Origin: Salinicola aestuarinus | GTDB taxonomy: Bacteria; Pseudomonadota; Gammaproteobacteria; Pseudomonadales; Halomonadaceae | NCBI RefSeq assembly: GCF_003206645.1 | Contig: NZ_PZJP01000002.1 | Location: 205-64,204, forward strand | Direction: 5' to 3' | DNA: 64,000 nucleotides | Part shown: piece after piece, positions 11,432 through 20,578 of the stretch | Layout of the letters: each line of letters begins with the position of its first letter | Numbering within the stretch: the first letter of the stretch is position 1 | Program-made: the position numbers and the translations under genes | Notes under the pieces: generated by a model | The model's database searches: none | Seen by the model: the letters and a program-made list of their open reading frames with translations, nothing else | What the model was told of the DNA's origin: nothing

Positions 11432-11494
11432 GCCAGCCGTGACGGCGATCTCACTTGGCGTTCGCAACGTCTTCAAACATCGGGAATGTGCGCA

Positions 11495-12949
11495 ATGACA
11501 GTCGTGCAGAGCAACTCCTTCGAACAGGCGTCGGCACAGCTGCTGGCGCCGGGCGGGCTGGACATGGCTTCGCTCGAGACGGGCCTTAGCCACGCCATGG
11601 GAGCGGGTATCGATTACGCCGATCTCTTCTTCCAGCGCACCTGGCACGAGATGTGGGTGCTGGAGGATGGCGAGGTCAAGGATGCCAGCTACAGCATCGA
11701 CGGCGGCGTGGGTGTGCGCTCACTCTCCGGCGAGAAGACCGGCTTCGCCTACTCCAATCAGATCAACCCCGAGGCGCTGGTGGAAACCGGACGCACGGCG
11801 TGCGCGATCGCGCGCAGCGGCGAGCGGCATCAGCCGGCGAAGATCCAGCCGGTCACGGCGGCGACACGCTATGCGGGGATCGATCCGCTGAGCGGGCTCT
11901 CCGCCGAAGAGAAGATCGCGATGCTCAAGCAGGCCGACCGTGTCGCACGCGCGGCGGACCCGGCGGTGGTTCAGGTCAGCGCGTCGTTGACCGGCGTGCA
12001 TGAGGTGGTGCTGGTCTGCGCGACCGACGGAACGCTGGCGACCGACGTTCGCCCCCTGGTGCGGCTGAACGTCAGCGTCATCGTGGCCCGCGACGGCAAG
12101 CGTGAGCGGGGCAGCGCCGGCGGTGGCGGTCGCTATGCCATGAGCCGACTGCGGGATGAGGGTGTGGCCGAGCACTATGCTCGCGACGCCGTGCGCCAGG
12201 CGCTGGTCAACCTCAAGGCGGTCGATGCGCCGGCGGGGCAGATGCCGATCGTGCTGGGCAACGGCTGGCCCGGCATCCTGCTTCACGAGGCGGTCGGTCA
12301 TGGCCTCGAGGGAGATTTCAATCGCAAGGGAAGCTCGTCCTTTGCGGGACGCCTTGGCGAGCAGGTCGCCTCCCGTGGCGTGACCGTGGTCGATGATGCC
12401 ACGCTCACGGACTGTCGCGGCTCGCTCAGCGTCGACGATGAAGGTACGCCGGGGCAGTGCACGCCGCTGATCGAAGACGGCATTCTCACCGGGTACATGC
12501 AGGACAAGCTCAACGCGCGACTGATGGGCATGCAGCCGACCGGTAACGCGCGCCGCGAATCCTACGCCCACGTCACCATGCCGCGCATGACCAATACCTG
12601 CATGCTGGCGGGTAACGACGACCCCGGCGAGATCGTCGCGAGCGTCAAGCGCGGCATCTATGCCGTCAGCTTTGGCGGCGGGCAGGTCGACATCACCTCG
12701 GGCAAGTTCGTTTTCTCCGCCTCGGAAGCGTATCTGATCGAGGACGGCAAGATCACAGCGCCGGTGAAAGGCGCGACGCTGATCGGGAACGGCCCCGAGG
12801 CGATGTCGCGTGTGTCGATGATCGGGAACGACATGGCGCTGGATACCGGCATCGGTATCTGCGGCAAGGAGGGGCAGGGCGTGCCGGTGGGTGTCGGCCA
12901 GCCGACGCTCAAGCTCGACGAGATCACCGTGGGTGGCACGGCGTCTTGA
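11495..12949 (+). CDS. tldD: metalloprotease subunit TldD
   Basis: TldD forms a heterodimeric zinc protease with TldE (PmbA). It degrades unfolded small peptides, CcdA and microcin B17 precursor. The product (484 residues from the ATG at 11495) contains the metal-binding [12 protein letters not shown] motif and the glycine-rich [22 protein letters not shown]-terminus. An in-frame ATG at 11486 would add three residues. I prefer 11495 because a GGGA element lies about nine bases before it. The partner gene pmbA is just downstream, separated by the oppositely oriented darP. Confidence 0.96.
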   Translation: MTVVQSNSFEQASAQLLAPGGLDMASLETGLSHAMGAGIDYADLFFQRTWHEMWVLEDGEVKDASYSIDGGVGVRSLSGEKTGFAYSNQINPEALVETGRTACAIARSGERHQPAKIQPVTAATRYAGIDPLSGLSAEEKIAMLKQADRVARAADPAVVQVSASLTGVHEVVLVCATDGTLATDVRPLVRLNVSVIVARDGKRERGSAGGGGRYAMSRLRDEGVAEHYARDAVRQALVNLKAVDAPAGQMPIVLGNGWPGILLHEAVGHGLEGDFNRKGSSSFAGRLGEQVASRGVTVVDDATLTDCRGSLSVDDEGTPGQCTPLIEDGILTGYMQDKLNARLMGMQPTGNARRESYAHVTMPRMTNTCMLAGNDDPGEIVASVKRGIYAVSFGGGQVDITSGKFVFSASEAYLIEDGKITAPVKGATLIGNGPEAMSRVSMIGNDMALDTGIGICGKEGQGVPVGVGQPTLKLDEITVGGTAS

Positions 12950-13048
12950 ACGACGAGCGTCGCCTGACCGAGGGGCAAGCCGCGGGGGACGCCAGCATCG
13001 ACGATCCCGCCGGTAGCGGCCGCCTCTCGACACGGGACAGCGCCGGTA

Positions 13049-13543
13049 TCAGAGCCCGACGGTGTCCCGAATGAGCTGGAACAGTTTGCGCGCGCTGGCC
13101 GGGGGTTTGCCGCGCTGGCGCTCGCTGCGCGCATTGCGGATCAGCTGGCGGAGCGTCTGGCGGTCGACGTCAGGATGGGCATCGATGAACGGCTCCAGCG
13201 CGTCGTCGTCATCGATCAGGGCATCGCGAGTCTTCTCGAGTCGTTGGAAGGCCGCGTTGCGGTGGTTCTGTTCCTGGTCCATCGCCTCGAAGGCGGCACG
13301 GATCGCGGCGCGATCCTCCTTGCGCATTACCTTGCCGACGTACTGCATGTGGCGTCGGCGGCCCTCGTGGGAGCGGATGCGCGACGTCTCTTCGACCGCG
13401 TCGATCATGTCGTCCGATAGCGGCAGGCGCGCGCGGACTGCGGGATCGAGCGCGATGATCCGCTCGCCCAGCGCCTGGAGCTCCTGCATTTCCTGCTTGC
13501 GCTGGGTCTTGCTGAGAGGCGCGTCGTCGTCTTCGAAATTCAT
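13049..13543 (-). CDS. darP: ribosome-associated protein DarP (YjgA, DUF615)
   Basis: DarP is a small basic/acidic helical protein that associates with late 50S assembly intermediates and promotes peptidyl-transferase-centre maturation. The 164-residue product starts MNFEDDDAPLSKTQRKQEMQ and has the conserved blocks SRIRSHEGRRRHMQYVGK and RSERQRGKPPASARKLFQ. The start at 13543 matches the family; the frame is open 41 codons upstream with non-conserved residues. It is convergent to tldD and divergent from pmbA, the same arrangement as in Pseudomonas. Confidence 0.94.
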   Translation of the reverse strand: MNFEDDDAPLSKTQRKQEMQELQALGERIIALDPAVRARLPLSDDMIDAVEETSRIRSHEGRRRHMQYVGKVMRKEDRAAIRAAFEAMDQEQNHRNAAFQRLEKTRDALIDDDDALEPFIDAHPDVDRQTLRQLIRNARSERQRGKPPASARKLFQLIRDTVGL

Positions 13544-13657
13544 CTCTTTACCATTCACCGCGAGTGAGGCCGGCAGTATATCAGCCTGCGCCGTGCCACC
13601 CAGCCTTGGAGGTCGAAAGGCCCTCGCGATGTCACCGGATCTTTCTGGGAGTCTTTG

Positions 13658-14998
13658 ATGAGTCAAACCTTTGATGCCGTGGAGCAGCAGACGCGCCTGG
13701 AAGAGCGGGCAACGGCCGCACTGGCGCTGGCCAAGCGCCTGGGCGCCGACGCCTGCGAAGTGGGCGCCAGCGTAGATCAGGGAATCGGGGTCGGCGTTCG
13801 TCTCGGCGAGACCGAGTCGATCGAGCTCTCCCGCGATCAGGGAATCGGCGTGACGGTCTACGTGGGCCAGCGCAAGGGCAGTGCCTCGACCTCCGACGAG
13901 AGCGATGCGTCGATTCGCGCAGCGGTGGAGAAGGCCGTATCGATCGCCCGCTATACCGGCGAGGATGCAGCCGCGGGGCTTGCCGACGCCGCCGAGATGG
14001 CGACGGCGCTACCGGATCTCGATCTGCATCACCCCTGGGCGCTTTCCACCGACGAGGCGGTCGAGCTGGCGCTCCGTTGCGAAGCGGCGGGACGCGACTG
14101 TGAAGGCATCACCAATAGTGAGGGGGCCAATCTCTCCTCTTCCGAGGTGGTGAGCGTCTATGCCAACAGCCATGGCTTTCTCGGTAGTAAACGCGGCACC
14201 CGCCACTCGCTGTCGTGCCTGTTGATCGCCGGCAGCGGCGACCACATGCAGCGTGACCACGACTACACCACGGCGCGCCGCGCCGATGCGCTGGAGAGCC
14301 CGGAGACGATTGGCCGCCGTGCCGCCGAGCGTACCCTGAAGCGCCTCGGCGGCGAGTGCCCCAAGACCGGCCGCTTCCCGGTGCTGTTCTCGCCGGAGAT
14401 GGCGCGCTCTCTGGTGGGCAACCTGCTGTCGAGCATTGCGGGAGGTGCGCTCTACCGGGAGTCATCATTCCTCTGCGACCGGCTGGGCGACACGCTCTTC
14501 CCCGAGTGGTTTTCGCTGGGCGAGCGACCCCAGGAGCGCGGCGGCCTCGCGAGCTCAGCCTTCGACGGCGACGGTGTCGCCACCCGCGACAATGTGTTCA
14601 TCGATCAGGGCCGGCTGGCGAGCTACATGCTCTCCGCCTACAGCGCCCGGCGGCTGGGGTTGTCGACGACCGGCAACGCCGGCGGCGCGCGCAACCTGCG
14701 TATTCAGGCGCCGACGACGCCGCTCGATGCGCTGATGCGCCAGATGGGTACCGGCGTGCTGGTGACGGAGATGATGGGGCAGGGGCTCAACCCGGTGACG
14801 GGCGACTACTCGCGTGGCGCGGCGGGCTTCTGGGTCGAGAATGGAGAAATCTCGCATCCGGTCGAGGAGTTTACCGTTGCCGGCAATCTCGAGAGTCTCT
14901 TCTCGGGGTTGGTGGGCGTCGGCGACGACATCGATCGTCGCAGCAGCACCCAGACCGGTAGCTGGTTGATCGACTCGATGACGATCGCCGGGCAGTAG
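13658..14998 (+). CDS. pmbA: metalloprotease subunit PmbA/TldE
   Basis: PmbA (TldE) is the partner of TldD. It lacks a metal site of its own but shapes the protease chamber. The 446-residue product shows the family segments DACEVGASVDQGIGVGVRLG, FPVLFSPEMARSLVG, and TEMMGQGLNPVTGDYSRGAA followed by FWVENGEI near the C-terminus. The ATG at 13658 follows a GGGAG element; a TTG three bases earlier is in frame but unnecessary. It is followed by a stem-loop terminator at 15052. Confidence 0.96.
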   Translation: MSQTFDAVEQQTRLEERATAALALAKRLGADACEVGASVDQGIGVGVRLGETESIELSRDQGIGVTVYVGQRKGSASTSDESDASIRAAVEKAVSIARYTGEDAAAGLADAAEMATALPDLDLHHPWALSTDEAVELALRCEAAGRDCEGITNSEGANLSSSEVVSVYANSHGFLGSKRGTRHSLSCLLIAGSGDHMQRDHDYTTARRADALESPETIGRRAAERTLKRLGGECPKTGRFPVLFSPEMARSLVGNLLSSIAGGALYRESSFLCDRLGDTLFPEWFSLGERPQERGGLASSAFDGDGVATRDNVFIDQGRLASYMLSAYSARRLGLSTTGNAGGARNLRIQAPTTPLDALMRQMGTGVLVTEMMGQGLNPVTGDYSRGAAGFWVENGEISHPVEEFTVAGNLESLFSGLVGVGDDIDRRSSTQTGSWLIDSMTIAGQ

Positions 14999-15051
14999 AC
15001 TGCCGGCACCGCGCCGTCATTGAGGCGGGGCGGCCAGCCGCGTCGAGACAG

Positions 15052-15080
15052 AGAACCGCGACAGCGTCGCGGTTCTTGTC
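15052..15080 (+). terminator. stem-loop terminator after pmbA
   Basis: A perfect 11-base-pair inverted repeat (AGAACCGCGAC, three-base loop, GTCGCGGTTCT; 15052-15076) is followed by an interrupted T-rich run. It lies 53 bases after the pmbA stop and before the convergent thioesterase gene. Confidence 0.7.
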
Positions 15081-15120
15081 GTTTGGGCGTCAGGCGGATC
15101 CAGCGGCCAACGTCACGCGG

Positions 15121-15498
15121 TTAGCGTTTGGCGTAGGTGATCTCGGTCTTGCCGTGCGGGGCGGGCTGGCCGTCGTCGCCAATATTGACGAAGACCATGC
15201 GGTCGATGGTGAGAATGCTCTTGCGGGTGATCTTGTTGCGAACGTGACATTCGAGCGAGATCGAGGTCGTGCCGAAGTGCGTCGCGGTGATCCCGAGCTC
15301 TATGATGTCGCCCTGAACCGCGCTGGAGACGAAGTTGATCTCCGAAATGTACTTGGTTACCACGCGAGCGTTGCCGAGCTGAACGATGGCATAGATCGCC
15401 GCTTCTTCGTCGATCCAGCGCAGCAGACTCCCGCCGAAGAGCGACCCGTTGGGGTTGAGATCCTCGGGCTTGATCCATTTGCGAGTATGAAAATTCAT
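15121..15498 (-). CDS. hotdog-fold acyl-CoA thioesterase (YciA-like)
   Basis: This is a single-domain hotdog thioesterase of the acyl-CoA hydrolase (YciA/BFIT) type, which hydrolyses acyl-CoA to free CoA and acid. The 125-residue product has the typical NPNGSLFGGSLLRWIDEEAA motif containing the catalytic Asn/Asp region, then INFVSSAVQGDIIE and VFVNIGDDGQPAPHG. It is shorter than typical YciA, so substrate range is unknown. It lies 45 bases downstream of mgtE on the same strand; a functional link is not evident. Confidence 0.88.
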   Translation of the reverse strand: MNFHTRKWIKPEDLNPNGSLFGGSLLRWIDEEAAIYAIVQLGNARVVTKYISEINFVSSAVQGDIIELGITATHFGTTSISLECHVRNKITRKSILTIDRMVFVNIGDDGQPAPHGKTEITYAKR

Positions 15499-15543
15499 GC
15501 TGGCCTCCGTCAGCGCGGGTCGTGAGCATCGCTTGATCAGCGG

Positions 15544-16899
15544 CTACAGGTAGAACACGGTCGCCAGTCCCAGAAAGGCGACGAAGCCGACCACGTCGGT
15601 AATGGTCGTCAGCAGAACGCCGCCGGAGAGTGCGGGATCGATCTTGAGCCGCTTGAGCAGGACGGGGATCAGCGTGCCGGCGAGTGTCGCGACGGTCAGA
15701 TTGATCACCATCGCCATGGCGATGATCTGGCCAAGCCGAATGTCGTCGAACCGGAAGACCGACATCGCGCCCACCACGACCGCCCAGATCATGCCGTTGG
15801 TCAGGCCGACGAGTAGCTCTCTGACCAGCAGCCAGCGGACATTGGCGCCGGAGACGTGGCCTAGTGCGATGCCGCGAATGAGCACCGTCAGTGTCTGCGA
15901 GCCCGCGATACCGCCCATGCTGGAGACAATCGGCATCAGTACGGCGAGCGCCGCGATCTGCTGGATGGTGTCTTCGAAGAAGCCGATGGCGATCGAGACA
16001 ATGGTGGCGGCCACCAGATTGATGCCCAGCCATACGGCACGGCGGCGGCTGGTGCGCAGTGCCGGGGCGAAGGTGTCTTCGTCTTCGTCGAGACCGGCCC
16101 GACTCATGACCTGGTGCTCGGCATCCTCGCGGATGACGTCGACCACATCATCGATGGTGATGCGGCCCAGCAGTTTGCTGTCCAGACCCACCACGGGCGC
16201 CGAAATCAGATCGTGCTTCTGGAACAGCGTTGCCACATCGGTATCGGTGGCAGTGGCCTGTATGGCGTGGAAGTCGGTCTCCATCACTTCGCGCACCAGC
16301 ATCGAGAGATCCGACACCAGCAGACGATTGAGTGAGAGAGTGCCGATCAGCTCGTCGCGGCGGGTCACTACCAGCAGGTTGTCGGTGGCATCCGGGAGGC
16401 GCTCGTGACGGCGGAGATAGCGCATCACGACATCGAGGGTGATGTCCGGACGGATGGTGACGGCGTCCGGGTTCATGAGTCCGCCGGCGGTATCCTCGGG
16501 GTAGGAGAGAACTTCCTCGACACGGTGGCGCTCCTGCGCCTCCATCGACTGAAGCACTTCCTGAATCACGGTGTTCGGTAGCTGCTGGAGGAGGTCGGCG
16601 AGATCGTCGACGTCGAGTCCTTCGGTGGCGGTGAGCAGCTGCTCGGCGTCCATCCGGTTGAGGAACTCGATCTGGACGTCGTCGTTGAGGTACTGCAGCA
16701 CGTCGCCGTGCAGCTCGGGGTCCAAGAGGCCCCAGAGAATCTCGCGCTCCTTGGGCGGCGACGATTCGAGCAGATGGGCGACGTCCACCGGCGCGAGGCC
16801 CCGGTTGAGCAGGCGCCGGGCCTGGTCCAGGGCACCGCTCTCCAAGGCTTCATTGAGCTTGGCCAGCCGTGGCTTCAGCTTTTGCGGGTTGCGGCTCAT
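15544..16899 (-). CDS. mgtE: magnesium transporter MgtE
   Basis: MgtE is a dimeric Mg2+ channel gated by cytoplasmic Mg2+. The 451-residue product has the N domain (about 1-130, with LLNRGLAPVDVAHLLESSPP), the PEDTAGGLM linker, two CBS domains (about 145-260) and five C-terminal membrane helices containing the pore segments GGIAGSQTLTVLIRGIALG and TDVVGFVAFLG. The ATG at 16899 starts MSRNPQKLKPRL and has AAGGA upstream; a more distal in-frame start adds 15 unlikely residues. An extended -10 promoter candidate lies just upstream. Confidence 0.95.
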   Translation of the reverse strand: MSRNPQKLKPRLAKLNEALESGALDQARRLLNRGLAPVDVAHLLESSPPKEREILWGLLDPELHGDVLQYLNDDVQIEFLNRMDAEQLLTATEGLDVDDLADLLQQLPNTVIQEVLQSMEAQERHRVEEVLSYPEDTAGGLMNPDAVTIRPDITLDVVMRYLRRHERLPDATDNLLVVTRRDELIGTLSLNRLLVSDLSMLVREVMETDFHAIQATATDTDVATLFQKHDLISAPVVGLDSKLLGRITIDDVVDVIREDAEHQVMSRAGLDEDEDTFAPALRTSRRRAVWLGINLVAATIVSIAIGFFEDTIQQIAALAVLMPIVSSMGGIAGSQTLTVLIRGIALGHVSGANVRWLLVRELLVGLTNGMIWAVVVGAMSVFRFDDIRLGQIIAMAMVINLTVATLAGTLIPVLLKRLKIDPALSGGVLLTTITDVVGFVAFLGLATVFYL

Positions 16900-16934
16900 C
16901 CTGTCGTCATCCTTGAACGGCTGGCTGGGCCTGC

Positions 16935-16962
16935 ATTCTACCATCGCCGGGATAAATGACGA
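16935..16962 (-). promoter_or_regulatory. candidate mgtE promoter
   Basis: On the minus strand TCGTCA (16957-16962) is followed, after 16 bases, by TAGAAT (16935-16940) preceded by TGG, an extended -10. It lies about 36 bases before the mgtE start. This would give mgtE a promoter independent of ptsO. Sequence resemblance only. Confidence 0.45.
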
Positions 16963-16997
16963 GGATCAAAAACAGTGTTCAAAAATGCCGCTAGGGA

Positions 16998-17267
16998 TCA
17001 CTCGTCTTCGTGGAAACGCGCCTCGAAAAGCGATTCGATCGCCCGCATCGCGTCGTTGGCATCGTTGCCCTCGGTGACGATGGTCAGCGGTGTGCCGCAG
17101 GGGGCCGCGAGCATCAGCAGCGACATGATGTTGGCGGCATCTGCCATTCGCTCACCGTGATACACGGCGACACTGGCATCAAAAGGCTGACAGCACTGCA
17201 CGAGTTTGGTGGCGGCGCGGGCATGAAGGCCGCGGCGATTGGTCAGGCAAAGTTCACGCGTCGGCAT
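16998..17267 (-). CDS. ptsO: nitrogen-PTS phosphocarrier protein NPr
   Basis: NPr is the HPr-like phosphocarrier between PtsP (EI-Ntr) and PtsN (EIIA-Ntr). The 89-residue product has the phosphorylated His15 in RRGLHARAATKLV and the SLLMLAAPCGTPL segment around the regulatory-serine region. It overlaps the end of rapZ by 14 bases, so the two genes are coupled. With rapZ, ptsN, hpf and rpoN it forms the conserved gammaproteobacterial rpoN cluster. Confidence 0.95.
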   Translation of the reverse strand: MPTRELCLTNRRGLHARAATKLVQCCQPFDASVAVYHGERMADAANIMSLLMLAAPCGTPLTIVTEGNDANDAMRAIESLFEARFHEDE

Positions 17268-18165
17268 CGCGCGTCCGGGGGGCTACGGAATGGTCGAGAG
17301 CGGTGTGGATACCGAGTTCGCGGTGACGCAGGCGAATGTCCACGCCGGTATGCTCGAAGTGACGGGCCAGGCGCTCAATGAGATAGACCGAACGGTGGTG
17401 GCCCCCGGTGCAGCCGATGGCAACCGTGAGATAGCTACGATGACTGGCGAGGTAGGAGGGGAGCCAGCGCGTCAACCAGGCGTTGATATCTTCGGCCATG
17501 GCGTGGACGTCCGGGTAGCCCTCGAGAAACTCGACGATCTGCACGTCGCGCCCGTCGTAAGGGCGCAGGCTCGGGTCCCAGAAGGGATTGGGCAGGCAGC
17601 GCACATCGAACACCATGTCGGCGTCCAGCGGCACACCGCGCTTGAAGCCGAAGGACTCGAAAGTCAGCGTCAGTCGCCCCCCGGCATGCTTGGCCACCTG
17701 CTCCGAAATTCGGCCGCGCAGATCATGCACCGAAAGTCCCTGGGTATCGATGACCAGGTCGGCGACGCGGCGAATGGGCGCGAGATAGTCCTGCTCGCTG
17801 TCGATCGCCTCGGCCAGCGTCATGTCGTTACCGCGGGTCAGCGGATGTCGCCGCCGCGTTGCCGAATAACGTTCGAGCAGTACCTTGGCATCGGCGGTCA
17901 GGTAGACGACCTGCGAGTCGATATCGCGCTGGCGAACGGCTTCCAGCAGCACGGGGAAGCGCTCCAGCGATTCCGGCAGATTGCGGGCGTCGATACTGAC
18001 CGCGACGTTGGGGCGCGACGGGGGGGCGGTTCGAAGCTCGTCGATTAGCGGAGCCAACAGATTGGCCGGGAGATTGTCGATGGCGTAGTAGCCGAGATCC
18101 TCCAGTGCCTGAAGGGCGATGGACTTCCCCGAGCCAGAGCGACCGCTGATGATGACGAGTTGCAT
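17254..18165 (-). CDS. rapZ: RNase adaptor protein RapZ
   Basis: RapZ is a nucleotide-binding adaptor. In E. coli it senses glucosamine-6-phosphate and directs RNase E to the sRNA GlmZ. The 303-residue product has a Walker A motif GRSGSGKS at residues 8-15, the conserved FESFGFKRGVPLDADMVFDVR block, the GCTGGHHRSV motif and an HRELG tail. Whether this organism has GlmZ/GlmY cannot be seen here. It lies two bases after ptsN and overlaps ptsO. Confidence 0.95.
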   Translation of the reverse strand: MQLVIISGRSGSGKSIALQALEDLGYYAIDNLPANLLAPLIDELRTAPPSRPNVAVSIDARNLPESLERFPVLLEAVRQRDIDSQVVYLTADAKVLLERYSATRRRHPLTRGNDMTLAEAIDSEQDYLAPIRRVADLVIDTQGLSVHDLRGRISEQVAKHAGGRLTLTFESFGFKRGVPLDADMVFDVRCLPNPFWDPSLRPYDGRDVQIVEFLEGYPDVHAMAEDINAWLTRWLPSYLASHRSYLTVAIGCTGGHHRSVYLIERLARHFEHTGVDIRLRHRELGIHTALDHSVAPRTRDADA

Positions 18166-18167
18166 GG

Positions 18168-18650
18168 CTATCCGTCTTCGACGTCTCGATGATGGCGAAT
18201 GGCCTCGATCAAGGCCTGGTAGAGCGCGCGCTGCGATTCGGCCTGACGCAGGGCCTGGCGTACGCTCGCTTGACTCATGATGCCGGCGACTTCGGCGAGC
18301 AGCGACAGATGCGCATCGTCCGCCTCTTCGGGGACCAGCAGCACGAAGACCAGATCGACCGCCTCGCCGTCGATGGCATCGAAGTCGATGGCGTCCTCCA
18401 GGCGCATGAATCCCGCCAGGGGCGATTTGCAGTGCGGACTGCGGGCATGAGGAATGGCCACGCCGTTGCCGATGCCGGTACTCCCCAGCCGCTCGCGACC
18501 GATCAAGCGGCTGAAGACTTCCTGGCTGTCCAGGCTGGGCGTGTTCTGTGCGATGAAGGTGCTGAAGAACTCCAGCACCCTTTTCTTGCTGCCCCCCGTG
18601 ACCTCGAACAAGGTGCGTTCGGGGGGCAGAATCGTTTCCAGTGTGATCAT
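18168..18650 (-). CDS. ptsN: nitrogen-PTS EIIA-type protein PtsN
   Basis: PtsN (EIIA-Ntr) is the output protein of the nitrogen phosphotransferase system. It controls potassium transport and envelope/nitrogen responses according to its phosphorylation state. The 160-residue product has the EIIA type-2 fold with the phosphorylated His68 in GVAIPHAR and the VFVLLVPEEADDAHLSLLAE segment. It begins six bases after hpf and is followed two bases later by rapZ. Confidence 0.95.
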   Translation of the reverse strand: MITLETILPPERTLFEVTGGSKKRVLEFFSTFIAQNTPSLDSQEVFSRLIGRERLGSTGIGNGVAIPHARSPHCKSPLAGFMRLEDAIDFDAIDGEAVDLVFVLLVPEEADDAHLSLLAEVAGIMSQASVRQALRQAESQRALYQALIEAIRHHRDVEDG

Positions 18651-18656
18651 CAGGCC

Positions 18657-18965
18657 TTAGCGGGCGCCAGCGCCTTGGGCGCGGGCTTGTGCCTTCTCTT
18701 TGTGTTTGACCAGTTGGCGGTCGAGCTTGTCGGCCAGCGCATCGATAGCGGCATACATATCGACGTCACTGGCGTCGGCGTGTAGATCCTTGCCTGCCGC
18801 GTGCAGTGTGCAGGCAGCCTGCTGTCGCTCCTTCTCGATACTGAGCGTGACCTGGACATTGGTGATGTTGTCGTAGTGACGTTCGAGACGTTCGAGTTTT
18901 TCCCCGACGTAGTCTCGGAGAGCATCGGTCAGATCGACGTGGTGGCCGGTAACGTTCACTTGCAT
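18657..18965 (-). CDS. hpf: ribosome hibernation promoting factor (short form)
   Basis: Short HPF binds the 30S subunit and promotes 100S ribosome dimers in stationary phase. The 102-residue product starts MQVNVTGHHVDLTDALRDYV and has the ribosomal S30Ae domain with the DMYAAIDALADKLDRQLVKHK segment. It has no long-form C-terminal dimerisation domain. An AGGAG ribosome-binding site precedes the start, and a sigma-70-like promoter candidate lies in the 124-base gap after rpoN. Confidence 0.95.
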   Translation of the reverse strand: MQVNVTGHHVDLTDALRDYVGEKLERLERHYDNITNVQVTLSIEKERQQAACTLHAAGKDLHADASDVDMYAAIDALADKLDRQLVKHKEKAQARAQGAGAR

Positions 18966-18998
18966 GGCACGCTCCTGTTGCGGCAGTTGGCCCTACTG

Positions 18999-19025
18999 AT
19001 TGTAACCCTTTTCCGACTGGTGCAA
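18999..19025 (-). promoter_or_regulatory. candidate hpf-ptsN-rapZ-ptsO promoter
   Basis: On the minus strand TTGCAC (19020-19025) and TACAAT (18999-19004) are separated by 15 bases (16 if TTTGCA is used), 34 bases upstream of hpf. Both hexamers are good; the spacing is short. It would allow expression of the PTS genes independently of rpoN. Confidence 0.45.
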
Positions 19026-19089
19026 AGGCATGGGCGAAGTTTGATCGTCGACGTCGCTTTCGGCGCAGTCCTGATCGTCATATTCGCCC

Positions 19090-20505
19090 TCAGGACAGAC
19101 GCTTGCGTTCGCTCGAAGAGGGGATGCCCATTGCCTCGCGGTACTTTGCCACAGTGCGCCGGGCAACGTTGATATCCGCCTCGGCGAGCAGGGCCACCAA
19201 TTTGCTGTCGGAGAGTGGCTTGCGTGCCGGTTCCTCGCTGATCAGCTTCTTCAGCCGGGCACGAATGGCGGTGCTGGAGACGCTATCGGCGTCGCCGCTC
19301 TGGCCGCCGACCTGGCTCGAAAAGAAGTACTTGAGTTCGAAGACGCCGCGCGGGGTTTGGATGAACTTCTGTGTCGTCACCCGCGAAATGGTCGATTCAT
19401 GCAGCTCGACGCGTTCGGCGATGTCGGCGAGGATCAGCGGTTTCATCGCCTCCTCACCACGCTCCAGAAAGGCGATCTGGCGTTCCATGATCTCGCGGCC
19501 CACCCGCAGCAGCGTGTCGTTGCGACTCGAGAGACTCTTCATCAGCCAGCGGGCTTCCTGCAGGTGCTGGCGCAGAAACACGTTGTCATCGCTTTTGTCC
19601 GCTCGTCGGATCAAGGCCGCGTAGTCCGGCTGAATGCGCAGGCGCGGCAGCGCATCGGCGTTGAGTTCGATGCGCCACCCCTCGGGCGTCACTCGGGCGA
19701 CGAGATCCGGGATGACATAGCTGTTGTCGGCGCTCGAAAAGCGCTGGCCGGGCCGAGGGTCGAGGGTGCGAATCAGGGCGATGACGGCATCGAGCTCGTC
19801 GTCGTCGAGGCGCAAACGACGCTTGAGCAGGCGCCGGTCGTCGGCGGCCAGTGCGTCGAGGAACTGACGCACCAGCCGTTTGGCCTGAATCAATAGCGGG
19901 GTATGGGTGTCCAGCGCCTCGAGCTGCAGCAGCAGGCACTCGCGCAGGTCGCGAGCGCCCACGCCGGTGGGGTCGAACTGCTGAATTCGGGCCAGTATGC
20001 CTTCGACGTCGGCGAGGGTCGTCGATGGATCGTCGTTCTGCCAGCCCTGAGTGAGTGCGTCGAGGGAATCCTCGAGGTGGCCGTTTGGGTTGATGGCGTC
20101 GATCAGGTAGCTCGCCAGCGGTGTGTCGCCGGGCTCGAAATCCCCCATCGCCAGTTGCCACAGAAGGTGGTCCTTGAGCCCGACCACATTCGTGTTCCGG
20201 TCGAGATCGGGCGCCTCGCCGATCGAACCGGCCACGCCGGCGTCCTGATAGGTATCGCTCCAGTCGCTGTCGACGCTGAGCTCATCGGGTATCTCGCTGG
20301 ACCAGTCATCCTCGCCGGTGTCGTCGACGGCCTGCTCGCCAAACTCATCTTCGAGCTCGAGCAGGGGGTTACTGTCGAGTGCCTGCTGTATCTCCAGGCG
20401 GAGATCCAGCGTGGAGAGTTGCAGTAGCTGAATTGCCTGCTGCAGCTGAGGCGTCATCGTCAGCTGTGTGCCGACCTTGAGTTGCAGAGAGGCTTTCATG
20501 GACAT
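19090..20505 (-). CDS. rpoN: RNA polymerase sigma-54 factor RpoN
   Basis: Sigma-54 directs RNA polymerase to -24/-12 promoters and needs an enhancer-binding ATPase. The 471-residue product has region I (LQLKVGTQLTMTPQLQQAIQLLQ), an acidic region II (about 55-105), the core-binding region III, the helix-turn-helix, and the RpoN box ARRTVAKYRE near the C-terminus. Start: ATG at 20505 gives MSMKASLQ; an ATG two codons on (20499) is equally possible. It is separated from lptB by 269 bases that carry a sigma-54-type promoter (20579-20594). hpf, ptsN, rapZ and ptsO follow. Confidence 0.97.
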   Translation of the reverse strand: MSMKASLQLKVGTQLTMTPQLQQAIQLLQLSTLDLRLEIQQALDSNPLLELEDEFGEQAVDDTGEDDWSSEIPDELSVDSDWSDTYQDAGVAGSIGEAPDLDRNTNVVGLKDHLLWQLAMGDFEPGDTPLASYLIDAINPNGHLEDSLDALTQGWQNDDPSTTLADVEGILARIQQFDPTGVGARDLRECLLLQLEALDTHTPLLIQAKRLVRQFLDALAADDRRLLKRRLRLDDDELDAVIALIRTLDPRPGQRFSSADNSYVIPDLVARVTPEGWRIELNADALPRLRIQPDYAALIRRADKSDDNVFLRQHLQEARWLMKSLSSRNDTLLRVGREIMERQIAFLERGEEAMKPLILADIAERVELHESTISRVTTQKFIQTPRGVFELKYFFSSQVGGQSGDADSVSSTAIRARLKKLISEEPARKPLSDSKLVALLAEADINVARRTVAKYREAMGIPSSSERKRLS

Positions 20506-20578
20506 GGCGCTAACGTCGTCTGTCGCAACGGTGAAGGGTTACGGTAATCCTGAAGTTAGCGACTTTCAACGCTTGACA

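Noticed and set aside
20573..20578. TTGACA on the plus strand between rpoN and lptB
   Set aside because: No -10 at a workable distance and no gene downstream on that strand; both flanking genes are on the minus strand.
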